Source: Spisula solida (Eukaryota; Mollusca; Bivalvia; Venerida; Mactridae). From it: 64,000 bases of DNA. The stretch is taken from positions 38,320,601 to 38,384,600 of the forward strand of contig OX365948.1 of NCBI GenBank assembly GCA_947247005.1, given 5' to 3'. The first letter of the stretch is position 1. Each line of letters starts with the position of its first letter. The notes under the pieces were generated by a model that made no database searches, had not been told where the DNA came from, and worked only from the letters and a program-made list of their open reading frames with translations. The position numbers were made by a program, and so were the translations under genes. Shown piece by piece: positions 24,331 to 36,200 of the stretch.

Positions 24331-26009
24331 ATTTTATTTCGTTTGAACAATGAATGTAGGAAAATGTGTTTCGTAGTATATACATGTACACTCATATTTA
24401 TCATAATTGCAATATTTTTCCAACCAAAATCAACCATCTTGTAGAGGGCGCTCTATTTGGCTTTTTAAGACAAATTGCATTAAATATTAAAAATCACCAA
24501 AAAGTGACGAAACCAGCATTCACCATGCCCATTGGTTCTGTGTTATCTAGGACTAACCCAAATTTGGATGGCAGCGAAGTTGTAAGTATCGATAGCAACT
24601 TTCAATCGAATTATTTCGAAAATGTCAGATGCAGAGTTTCAGAAAAAATGCAGTGTTCATTAGCTCAATGCCAAACAAAACAAAGAGCACAGACAAATGT
24701 CTTGTACGCTGAATACTCGACTACGGAACAGTAATGGAAAATATGGGTCGCCTCTGAGGAGTTAATGTTTTATCGTAGAGGAATTTATTATAAAGACAGA
24801 GTCTGCTATTTTAGAAAGGGTCATGATGATCAGCATACGTTGAAGTTAGTTAAGCTTGGTGTGTTCGTGACCGTTTTCATGCCATGGTATTGTGTTTAAT
24901 ATTATGGAAAAAATGGAACTAAAAATGATTGAAAATGGTACAAAAGTGAACTCATATTTCATTTATTCCGGTTTAGAAGTTTTGTTTTCGACAAAAATGT
25001 GCCAGGTCCTTTGTCATGTCAAAGACAGAGTTTATCACCAATACTGAACTTCCTGACACCGTACAAAACGTGTCATGAAGTACCTTACGAATTAGAGTAG
25101 GAAGTATATTATACCCAAGCAGTGGATACCAAAGTCTCCTGATGAAGCATCAATAGAATTTAAATCAGGGAGAGTATTAAAACGTCGACCAGAGAAGGGA
25201 ATTGTAAGCATCAGCACTTGGAGGTTTTGATATTTAAAAAATGCAAAATTAACACCCTCTATGGATATTGCATATACAATCTTATGTTTGTTTACATCAC
25301 TTGAAATATTACTATCCACGATAGATTAGAAGCAATTCGATTTCGTCGTGAAATTCATGAAAATATTGGATTTCCAATTCTGTTGATATGTTGAGCACCT
25401 CCCGTAATTATGCATACTGATAAAACCTACATAATATGTTTATACTGTGTTAAAAAAGTACCGGATGGTGATCTGTTTTAATGTTATATCTTTAAATATA
25501 AAACGTGTTTAACGACATGCGACAGCAGGCATCTTCAAATAAATGTATTATACAGAGATTATCATTAATTTTGTGATAATTTTGTGACAAGGTTTCATGC
25601 CGATCATGCCAAAATTGTGTCTGCATAGAACTTGTTGACGGGCATTAGAATAACAGGACAGGTTTTTGTTTTTTAATGTAATTTTAGTAGTTATTTGACT
25701 AATTAATTAAGTTACATATAAAGAAAATAAACCCACATAAAACAATTTTAATTTTTAAGGTTTACCGATTATTTTAGCCACGCGAGACGGATTTCTAAGG
25801 GCGGACGGGCTGACGCATGGGCGACGGACGACATAAATCCCAAAATACTACCTTGTCATTTTGCGTAACAGGTGAGATTAGGAATACGGACGCCTGTAAT
25901 GCGGCTTGAACGCCGGAAATGATATCTTCGAACCCCACTACAATTATTTCACAACATCACTATTATAACGAATGAATAGTCCTCCTGGGCATTTTCAATC
26001 CCATATACA
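24331..26009. other. Gene-free stretch
   Basis: A 122-codon frame at 24366-24734 has no recognisable domain and runs out of the simple repeat. I do not call it a gene. No other supported feature was seen. Confidence 0.4.
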
Positions 26010-26507
26010 TGTAATTACATATGTGCTGAACAAATCTTTTAAGTGTGCACATGCTTTGACCGTTATAACTTATTTATATATTTGCATGAAATTTTGTGTA
26101 CATGTCATCAAAGACTACTCGAGAAAAGATTTTATATGATATTTGATGACATTGACTACCACAAGATTTGATTAATAAAGTTGAAATTGACGCATATGTG
26201 CAATTTATTATTATACATGGTAAATAGGAATTTTCGAATTAGATCTATCGTCAGATTCAAAAAACGCAAGATGATGCAATTATTCGGTTGTGAACTATTA
26301 AAAATGCTAAGTAGCACATTTTGATGTGTATATTCAAGGGGAGATACCCTGTGGAAGTTGCCGTTGTTAGGTAAAAAATCAGCAATTGTAACCCTTAATT
26401 CGGCTTTGTTCTTATCAATGTTTTCTTTATTTTTGTATCCGTGATAAGTACATGTACATACATTTGAAAACGAACTTCATCAGCACAGTGCATTTACAAC
26501 CTTTTGT
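26010..26507. mobile_element. Second diverged relative of the CTACACT-ended MITE
   Basis: It shares GCATGAAATTTTGTG, TCTTTATT, CGTGATAAGTACAT and the general order of blocks with 19046-19775 and 4795-5215, but it is strongly diverged and its ends are lost. Confidence 0.55.
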
Positions 26508-27083
26508 GGCTTAATTTGGCCCTAAGTTTTATCGAAAAATAGAAATGCATCTTCCTATAAATAGGTTCTATGTTTCTAATAGCCTAACATTGTCTTTCAA
26601 AAAATTAAGCATACTTTTCTAAATTTCCCTCGTAATATGTCGACAAATCTACTTGAAATAGGTTAAGTTTACCAAAAAATGTCCTTTTTAGCCATTTTCG
26701 TGGCTTTTTATGGCGTAAAACCTTCCCAAATACCACGATGGCACTCTTGCGACACTTTGATATTTTGTACATATATATATAAAGACTTGCAGAACACTGG
26801 TTATGTGAAAATATAAAAGTGTCGCAAGAGTGCCAATGTGGTTTTTGGGAAGGATTTACGTCGTTAATAGTCGTGAAAATGACCAAAAATGACATTTTTG
26901 GCTAAACATGACATATACGTCATACTCTTGGCAGTTTTGTCAACAAATTACAAGGGAAATTGGGATATGTATGCTTATTTTTTACACAGGAAATGTTAAG
27001 TTATTTGAATTATAGGACAGATTATAGGAACATGCATTTTTATTTTTTGAAAAATCACAGGCCAAATTAGGCCATTAGTGTAC
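26508..27083. mobile_element. Foldback element, about 575 bp
   Basis: Nearly the whole stretch is an inverted repeat centred near 26790. Inner arms GGCACTCTTGCGACACTTT and AAAGTGTCGCAAGAGTGCC are almost identical. The outer arms (TTAATTTGGCC on the left, GGCCAAATTAGGCC on the right) are more diverged. No coding capacity was seen. Confidence 0.85.
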
Positions 27084-27094
27084 CTTGTCCTTTA

Positions 27095-27560
27095 GATCTC
27101 TATGTCGATGACACCACATTGTATGATGAAGGTTTTTAGCTGGCACCTATACAACACAAGTTGCAAGAAAATTTAAACTGATTACAACGTTGGTGTGAAC
27201 TTAAAAAACTAATGTCTTTGCACCCACCTGAATCTAAATGTATGCCATTGGTATTCCTTTTCTGACAGGTGCAAATATCATGCTGCAGTACTCACTTTTA
27301 AAATATTTAACAATATGGCCCCCGATAATGTCAGAAACCCTAACTTTTGCGAGAAATAATAATTACAATCTACGTTCAATATCTCGATATTGTTTTAAAT
27401 AAAAAAAACTCACACAAATTACATGAAAGGCACATTTTCTTATTTTACCATAAATATTTGAAACAATATACCTTATGATATTCGAAATACCACAAAACTA
27501 CATGTTTTAAGGAGAAATATAAGTATTATATGCTTCAAAATTGTAATGTAAGATGATAAT
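27095..27560 (+). pseudogene. Decayed LINE: RT active-site piece and C-terminal end
   Basis: At about 27108 the translation reads LYVDDTTLYDEG, the RT catalytic motif, followed by LQENLN and LQRWCEL after an in-frame stop. Downstream, NNYNLRS, then FKEKYKYY near 27510-27535, match the C-terminal end usual for CR1/Jockey-type LINEs. Several stops and frameshifts make it non-functional. Confidence 0.75.
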
Positions 27561-27896
27561 TTCAATATATATTAAATTTTGCCTGTTACCCACAATTGAT
27601 TAAGCTGTATATACATACATGTAGAACTAGCTGAATCCTGTAACCTCCATCAGATGGACACCCAATCAACCAGAAAGGACAACATTCTTGATATTTGCCT
27701 GACCAACCGACCGACACTGATCATACGCTGCACCACTGTACCTGGGCTCGGTGATCATGATGTCGCCTATACAGAGTCAAGTGTCTCAGCAAAAAGGACC
27801 AAACCAGTCAAACTTCTCATACATTTCACCGCTACATGATCCTATTATGAACTACCCCAGTGACACAACACTTTGTTTAGACGAAAAAGAAGAAGA

Positions 27897-27958
27897 TAAC
27901 AGAACAGAACAGAACAGAACAGAACAGAACAGAACAGAACAGAACAGAACAGAACAGA
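27897..27958. repeat. Perfect (AGAAC)n microsatellite
   Basis: Twelve uninterrupted copies of a 5-base unit lie inside the LINE remnant. They are likely polymorphic in length. Confidence 0.97.
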
Positions 27959-29458
27959 ATATACAAATTACACATGCATATGATATATTTCCAAAGAATG
28001 AGGACTGTACATGTACGTAGAAATAAAAAAAACTCTTGATTGGCAACTTGGCAAATGTTTCATACTTTATTGTCTTGTAAATTTCTTTTTTTAGTAACAA
28101 AAAAACAATCAACATTTTATATACTTCGAGAAGAAATTTTTCACAATATTTATCCTGATGAAGGTCTGTATAAGACCGAAACTAGTCGATCTATAATGAA
28201 TCTAGTCTAAACCATCCCGTTGTTAGACGTGTTGTTTTCCCATTCCTTGCATTCACAGGTGTATCTTTGGAAAGAAGCAGACCTAGATTCTCTGAAATCC
28301 AAATACCGGGACTTCCAACAGTTAATCCTCCAAAAGAACACTACACAAAGCTGTGTCAACTCGATCCATGTGGACAGAGATTAAAGATCTCCTGTTTGGT
28401 ATCCTTGACTGAGTGGTGCATGCCTTCCAAGATGACAAGCTCCTTGTTTAACCAACCACGGATGACTAGTTAGACTCGGAAGTCATGCGAATGAGCAGAA
28501 GAAAAAAGAGACCAGACTACACCACCGCACACCGCAAAAACAACTAGATCACCCGGAAATGCAAAACGATATGAAAACATCAAGAAGAAATCACGCAAAA
28601 CTTGTAAAGCCGCCTAAAATGATTACGTCACCAATATCATCAGTCCTGATCAACAGTAAAATCCGAAGAAATTATCTAGTTTCATCAAAAGTAAGAAAAC
28701 AGAGAACCACGGAGTCGCACCACTTAAGACAAAGACCGGAATTACACACTCAGACAGTGAGACCAAGGCAAACAAAGATGAAGACCGAACAACAATTCGA
28801 GACATGGGACCAATTGCCCTCATCAACAGGTTGAGGACATCTCTGTAACAGAAAAAATGAGTACACAAGATCCTTGCAGGATAAGATCCTCACAAGGCGA
28901 CAGCTAGGGCACGACCAACTTCCGGCGAGGCTGTTGAAGGAACTTGCTGTTGAATTGACACCAATTTACTCGCTTTTCTTACAGGCCTCGTTGGATCAAG
29001 GTACATTTCAGACGAATTGAAATCTGCAAACGTCGTCCCCATATCAGGTGACCAAGGCAAGCCTGAGACTGACTACAAACCTGTCTCTCAGACGTCAAGC
29101 AGCTGCAAGGCACTAGAGCACATCGTCATCATCTCAATCATGAAACACCTAGATAAACACCAAATCCTCACAAATGCCCAGCACGGCTTGAGGAAGCGGA
29201 GCTAGGTCATGTGTCAGTGAGACTCAGCTAATCCAGCCCATACCCTAGCCAGCAACATGGATGCCGGAGGCCAAATTGATGACGTCATACTGGACTTCTC
29301 GAAAGCCTTTGACAAGGTGCCACACCTACGTCTCCTTTCGAATACCCATTATTATGGCACCAGAAACAACCTACACAAGTGGATAAGCAGCTTCCTGAGA
29401 GGGCTTAGCTAGATGGTGTTCTTAGTTGGCAAACATTCTACGCAGGCGTCAGCAGACA

Positions 29459-29782
29459 GGGGCGTAGATAGAGGTATTTGAATGTGTACGCAAGCAGGCT
29501 AGAGGGGGTCTGGGGGCATGCTCCCCCTGAAAAATTTTGTTCGCTAGAACGTCTCTGTTGCGTTCTGGGGTATTTCTTGCATCATCTTTAACATTAAGTT
29601 TACTGATAAAACTAGGATTTGTGTGTATAGAGCTTTTTGATATGATGAAAATACTAAAGGATTACCCCCCTTAGGGCTTAGGCATCAGTTTTATTTCATT
29701 TTTCGATCATTTAATTTTTCACTTTTTGAGAAGCATGTGTACGCAGCTGCGTATTCTGCGTACAGGTAGCTACGCGCCTGGT
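29459..29782. mobile_element. CAGGGGCGTAG-ended TIR element inside the LINE
   Basis: The left end is CAGGGGCGTAGATAGAGGTA. The right end, reversed, is CCAGGCGCGTAGCTACCTGT. On both sides the LINE frame resumes (...QASAD / VDSGVPQGS...), which proves insertion. The ends resemble hAT-type elements. A second copy in the opposite orientation lies at 32082-32410. Confidence 0.8.
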
Positions 29783-29934
29783 AGACTCGGGTGTCCCACA
29801 AGGTAGCGTCTTAGGACCTTTATTGTTCCTACTGTTTATCAACGCCCTACCTGAATACATATCTCCTGAGTCCACCTCGCGGATGTTTGCAGATGACTTC
29901 GCTCTATAGTATATTATAGTCATACCGACTGAAA

Positions 29935-30035
29935 AGCGTTTCAGAAATGACCAAGTGCCCCGGAATAGATTTGAACCAGGGACTCCTCGATCAGTGGTCG
30001 AGAGCGTAACCACTCGACAATCGTACCATAGCAAA
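29935..30035 (-). mobile_element. tRNA-derived SINE (serine/leucine tRNA-like head)
   Basis: Read on the minus strand, the region begins with GATTGTCGAGTGGTTACGC (A-box-like, about 30009-30020) and has GGTTCAAATCT (B box, 29967-29977), with a spacing and long variable region like tRNA-Ser or tRNA-Leu. The acceptor stem does not pair, so it is not a functional tRNA gene. Confidence 0.65.
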
Positions 30036-30100
30036 CGAACGTATATATCGTAAAAAGTAGATCTAATATTAGAAAGAAATGTGGAGCTGACAAAGATTCA

Positions 30101-30155
30101 ACGGGAAGTAATTCCTGCTGGAATATTGCTATTCTTCGCAGCAGTTACTTCCCGT
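30101..30155. promoter_or_regulatory. Hairpin just upstream of the FAM32A start codon
   Basis: ACGGGAAGTAA...CTGCTG pairs with CAGCAGTTACTTCCCGT, leaving an 18-base loop and a 3-base bulge. It lies 65 bp before the ATG at 30220, so it is either promoter DNA with two opposed ETS-like GGAAGT sites or a 5' UTR stem. CCAAT at 30186-30190 is near. Function is inference. Confidence 0.5.
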
Positions 30156-30219
30156 AGATTAGTTTTTGACAGAACGGAGCTTGGAACCAATCAAATTTCA
30201 GCGTTGAGAACCAGAAAAG

Positions 30220-30290
30220 ATGGCCGACTATGAAAACGTCAGTAGAGGTGCGCTGAAATTAAAAGGCGTTTCTGATCATAAAATAAAGAA
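30220..30290 (+). CDS. FAM32A: FAM32A exon 1
   Basis: Starts at ATG in AAAAGATGGCC. It encodes 23 residues and ends in phase 2 (AA|GTTGGT), joining the next exon within the lysine run. The match to the family N-terminus fixes the start. Confidence 0.93.
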
Positions 30291-33200
30291 GTTGGTACAA
30301 TTTATATTTAAGCGATATCTCAATTTTATAAATAATATCAAATTTGACTGTGACTAGCCCAGTTTTGCGAAATATGGATTTATCTATTCGGCCTCGAGTG
30401 ATAACGTACTCAAATTTGCCAATTGATTTGTTTGGTAGCCTCCACTTTTGAAATGAAATGAAATAACGCTACCTTGAAAGTGGTTTTTGATCTATTAGTT
30501 TTTGTTAGTTTACTTATTTGTTTAATCACTCTCGACACCTCATTCCTGATGTTATCCATCGCCACGGGGGTATGATACTATGACTATGAGAGAAGAGAAG
30601 CCATGGCAGTTTCCCTTTCATTCTGAGCGTCTAGCACGGGAATTTGTGGTACTATTTTTATTTCATCTTTGGTATGACGCTGTCTGGGATCATTACCCGA
30701 GACCTCCCGTACTCGAAGTGAACGCTCAACCACTTGGCTACTGTATCGATTTCAACACACATAAACAAAAATCCTCGGGTTTAAAATAAGTCCAAAATCC
30801 ACAAAAATGTCAAAAAATTACATCAATTTTTGCCCCGTAAGAATAGCCACTGCCTTTTGAATCTACCTTCCAGAGGAAAAGCTGTTATTCAACTTATTGT
30901 CAATTCTGTACAATATTGAATCAAATAATAATTATTAACATTCATCAAACAAATAAATTTTTTACCATTTATTTAAAGCCAATCCACATATAAATATAGT
31001 ATACCTTTTAGCTTTAGCCATTTACATTAATCCGGGAAAATGTGGCTTAGGTGAGAACATAAACAGATATACACATACGTGTTCATATAGCAAAGAATTA
31101 CACATACATCGTACAAACCAACATCAAAATTGTAAATAACACTAATACGATCTCATGAAGCAGCGAACATTGACAGTCTTTCCTGTTTCAGTTTCATAGA
31201 AGGAAAATAAAAGTCCCTGTATTAACACGTACCTTCTTGTTTTTAGGAAAAAGAATATTTGCAAACTTATTTAATCAGACCCATGATTGATCTGAGACTC
31301 GTAGACTTTGCCTTTTAGTTTAGGTAAATAATTTGCCAAATCATCGAAATTATGTTCAGAATAAATCCAAGCCCTAAGTGTTCTATATTAGATAGTATTG
31401 ACATAAACCATGACTGAGTACATTATGTATTCCGTAATACAAAAGCATTCAAATGCACTAACAAACCAAAGGCATATAATTTGCCGATTTCGTTAATAAA
31501 ACTTGAAAAAACTTGTATTGTTTTATACAGACATGTACCTATAGCATCAGTTGCATCTTATTCATTTCTGTAGAAAAATATGTCAGCAATTTTAAAAATA
31601 TTGCAAAATGTCGACATTGTTGGTTGAAATAATTACAAATTTCAAATTGCTGTATTATATAAGTTATAAGTATGTAACCCAAGAATTTATTATTTATCTT
31701 GTCTTTAGCACCAATTTACGTTACAAGAAGACAACTCAAGCAATTATAAACCAACATTATATTCATCACTTTTCGATGTTTAATGTATTATATTCAAACA
31801 TAGTTAAGAACGATTCAGCTTAATAGATAGCAGCTCGGACATACTGTACATTCATCATCATCTGAAATATAAACTAAGTGTACAATATACTGTTATTGAC
31901 TTATGTTGAGGTGAATATGATGTTATCAACTTATGTAACTTGACCTGAAAAAAGTGATATTGACCGATGACATATAGCAAAGATCAAGAAGCTAGCAAAC
32001 GTATGCAGAGAAATTGGTCTCCAATTATTAGAAGACAACGACCTTCTTTTACAATTTATCTTAGACTGCACCCACCAGGTGCGTAGCTACCTGTACGCAG
32101 AATACGCAGCTGCGTACACATGCTTCTCAAAAAGTGAAAAAATTAAATGATCGGAAAATGAAATAAAAACTGATGGCCAAGCCCTAAGGGGGGTAATCCT
32201 TTGGTATTTTCAGCATTTCTCAGAAACACTTTAAAAGCTCTATACACAAAAAAACTGGTTTTATCAGTAAAAATAATGTTAAAGATGATGCAAAAAAACA
32301 CACCAGAACGCACCAGAGACGTTCTAGCGACACATTTTTTCAGGGGGAGCATGCCACCAGACCCCCTAGTCATCTTGCGTACACATTCAAATACCTCTAG
32401 CTACGCCCCTGCCCACAACTCTGTTAGGAAGGGACTGCATGTCACCATCCAGAAAACAGATGACTGATGTTGAAAGATGCAGTGAAGTGTTGGCTTATTT
32501 CCTACATCAAGAGAGAGCACTCCTCCTAGCCAAATGCTCAACTGTAGACTATAATTATTGCCTCCCTTGTTTTCTAAATTAAATCAGCACGCAACAAGTT
32601 ACTACCTCGATAACTGTAAATAAGTTTACTCAAGTTTTATTTGTTGATTCATATTGATTACTAAATGTATGGACTGTTTGTACATTTACTTTTATACGAA
32701 TGGAATGTAATGATTATTCAATTGAAGTTTATTACTATATGTTGAAGTTGGAACAGTTAATGTTTTTTTTGTGATTAGCCTTGCGCATGAATATGGACTA
32801 GAGCACGACGTATTAGTGTGTGAAATAGTGCTATGATATTCGTGGAGTTGGGTTTGACAAACGATAGTAGAGAGAATTAATTGATATTATCGTAAGGATA
32901 TATTCGAAACATAAGTCGACAACTGTTATATTGCATACCATGCCATAAGTCAAGGAAATAAAACCTATTGACTCTTTTTAAATTATAACAACTCATACAT
33001 GCTAGATCTCCTGCATCATGCATGAGTCTCCTGCATTTGAGACTCTACTCCTGCATGATCAGATGCCAATTTATCAAATCTCACGCATTTCTTGGACACA
33101 CTGGGACCTGACATTTTTTGAATGCATTATGAAAATGATCAAAAATATTAGATTAAATTGCTATGTACATGAAACATGCATGGTATTGGCATCAAAGTAA

Positions 33201-36200
33201 GATAAGTGAAAACTGCATATAAACTTCAATAATTTAAGTTTAAAGCTTCAGCCAGGAAATTCTCCTGCATTTTAATGAAATCTCCTGCATTTCCATCACT
33301 AATCTCACGCAAAGGGGTCTGCGAAATATGGCATGTATGACAACTTCAGTCTCTCTTTAGGAAAGTGTATGTAGTAGCAACAAAAGATGACTCTTCAAAT
33401 GTTCTAGTTAACAATGCTCTTCTTATGTATATGTATGAGAGAGTATTCTATTTACTATTCACATATTTATTAACGGCGTTTATCTTTGATGGCTAGGTTA
33501 GTAGGGGTGACTATTGAGTCCAATTTTGACTATTGCAATACTATTGCTATTGCTGAAAGAACTATTGCGATACTATTGTATTGCTGGAGACTATTGCGAT
33601 ACTATTGCAATAGTTATTGCCAAGATTTGAAAACCATAGATTAACTTGTAAATGCAAATTTGCACTGTGCAAGATATCACTTTGTTGTACAACAGACAAA
33701 TCTACTATTTGTGGAAATGATTTACAATGAATTTGACAGAAATAGATTTATAAAATTATTGCGATATTGGTCCATTGTGGCTGTGTTGATGCATGTAGTT
33801 ATTTACTATTAGTTTTTTTAACGAAAACGGAAGTTGTTTTAAATTTTAATAAACTTTATTTATAAAAAGGAAACTATCGTAACTATCGATATTTGAGCTA
33901 ACTATCGGCGATAGTTATTGGATCGAGACTTTTACTATCGATCCGTACTATCGGGACACTCGGAAGCGCAATGCATCGATATTTCGATGCATCGGCCCAC
34001 CCCTATAGGTTAGAGCCTATAGATATGTATGAGCAGTTGTAGGCCAAATAATACGGGAAATAACGTTACGTTGTTTGGAACGTTATGTCGCAGGAATTGA
34101 CGTCACGTCATAAAAAAGTTATATCCACCCCAGCCTCGGTTTCGGGAGGTGTATATTTAAATATATACACCTCTCGTGCAGGCTGTCTAAGTCAATCAGA
34201 ATCCTTGTTACATAATAGGTATACAATATTAATAAATATATGTGTTGGGATGTTTTTGATATTAACAGGGACGTTTTCGAGTGGGGACGTTTTCGAATGG
34301 GGACGTTGTAACTGTAAAGCGTATACGATATAATCAATTCAACTTTCTAAACATGTAGTTTTAGTAAACTGTATTGCACTATATACTGTATTACACACAT
34401 GTTGTGTGCCATAATAAAAAAAAAATCTCCATTAAGGGAGACTTTTCAGCCTGATTTTCGAGACTTCTCCTAGTCTCTCTAAGGGAGATGAAAAACTCTC
34501 CTAAAACAGCTACCAGTCCTGGCATGGGATATACCATTTATAGCTATATTGCATGAAACGATTGATGTATGAATTTTGGGCTAACTAGATCTATTGTCAC
34601 TTACCATACTGATAGTGACCTGTGTATTGGACATTATAAGTATCTGACATCTTGCATCTAGATTTTAACCCCCCCCCCCCCTCACTGCAGGTGAATGTGT
34701 GATTACTTTAATGCAACAAATAAATACAGCGTTGAATGAAGATCATCAGTCAGAAATACATATTAAATTATGTAAATCCCTTAATTATATGAGAAAATGA
34801 ATTTAGGTCAAATAATTAGTTTAAAACTGATATAGAATTATGTGTGTTAAAAAGGAATGCATAAAATTCTCCCTTATTATGTTCACCCAAATTTCCTTAA
34901 AAAAGCCTTGCTGATGCAAATCCACATTATATATGGCAGGTTTTACCTATATAGATGAAAGTTTCCATGGATAACATGCTTACATGACTAATGAATAGTT
35001 CTATCTTATTAAAGGAAAAAGAAGAAGAAGGATAAAGACAAAGAGTTATCTAAACTGTATGAGAATATTGCGACCAATTCTGGTGCATCAAGTGATGACG
35101 GAAAACACAGTGTTAGAGTTGACAGAAGAACAAAAGCAGAGATGGCTTTCGAAAAAGCAAAAGAAGAAAAGGTATGCATACATGTTTAAAATAATGACTG
35201 TTACAGTGAAACACATAATAGTATAAAGGTCATAATTATTAAGTATTGAATATTGAGGTTGACAAATCTTGAAAATTAATGTTCCAGTATATATGACATT
35301 GTGTACAGCTGTGGTCCAGTGGTTAATGCGCTGGATTTGTAATATTGTTTCAGTGATTAATGAACTAGATTAGTTACGTAGCGTTTCATTGGTCAATATG
35401 CTGGAATTGTAACATTTCAGTGGTTAATGTGCTGGATTTGTAGCGTCGTTTCAGTGGTTAATGTGCTGGATTTGTAGCGTCGTTTCAGTGGTTAATGTGC
35501 TGGATTTGTAGCGTCATTTCAGTTGTTAATGTGCTGGCTTTGTAGCATCGTTTCTGTGGTTAATGTGCTGGATTTGTAGCGTCGTTTCAATGGTTAATGT
35601 GCTGGATTTGTAGCGTCGTTTCAGTTGTTAATGTGCTGGCTTTGTAGCGTCGTTACAGTGGTTAATGTGCTGGATTTGTAGCATCGTTTCAGTGGTTAAT
35701 GTGCTGGATTTGTAGCGTCGTTTCAATGGTTAATGTGCTGGATTTGTAGCGTCGTTTCAGTGGTTAATGTGCTGGATTTGTAGCGTCGTTTCAGTTGTTA
35801 ATGTGCTGGAATTGTAGCATCGTTTCAGTGGATAATGTGCTGGATTTGTAGCATCGTTTCAGTGGTTAATGTGCTGGATTTGTAGCATCGTTTCAGTGGT
35901 TAATGTGCTGGATTTGTAGCGTCGTTTCAGTTGTTAATGTGCTGGATTTGTAGCATCATTTCTGTGGTTAATGTGCTGGATTTGTAGCGTCGTTTCAGTG
36001 GTTAATGTGCTGGATTTGTAGCGTCGTTTCAGTGGTTAATGTGCTGGATTTGTAGCGTCGTTTCAGTGGTTAATGTGCTGGCTTTGTAGCATCGTTTCAG
36101 TGGTTAATGTGCTGGATTTGTAGCGTCGTTTCAGTTGTTAATGTGCTGGATTTGTAGCATCGTTTCAGTGGTTAATGTGCTGGATTTGTAGCATCGTTTC

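Larger units (their letters stand above)
27630..29935 (+). pseudogene. Decayed CR1/Jockey-type LINE (endonuclease and RT)
   Basis: 27654-27800 encodes the end of an APE-type endonuclease (NILDICLTN, then VPGLGDHDV). 28257-28480 encodes the linker before RT (YLWKEADLDSLKSKYRDF, IPSKMTSSLF after shifts). 28980-29420 and 29783-29910 encode RT pieces: [38 protein letters not shown] and RMFADDF. The pieces are in order and on one strand. They are broken by stops, by unrelated sequence at 27842-28250, and by a TIR element at 29459-29782. Confidence 0.85.

Noticed and set aside
23815..24444. 209-codon frame rich in N, S, Q, F
   Set aside because: A run through the degenerate TTCAA repeat.
24366..24734. 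122-codon frame after the simple repeat
   Set aside because: No recognised domain, and it begins within repeat-derived sequence. An unknown exon cannot be fully excluded.
29935..30035. Possible tRNA-Ser or tRNA-Leu gene
   Set aside because: The acceptor stem does not pair and no plausible anticodon loop could be placed, so it is better explained as a SINE.
34668..34682. Run of C residues
   Set aside because: A homopolymer slip tract with no further structure.
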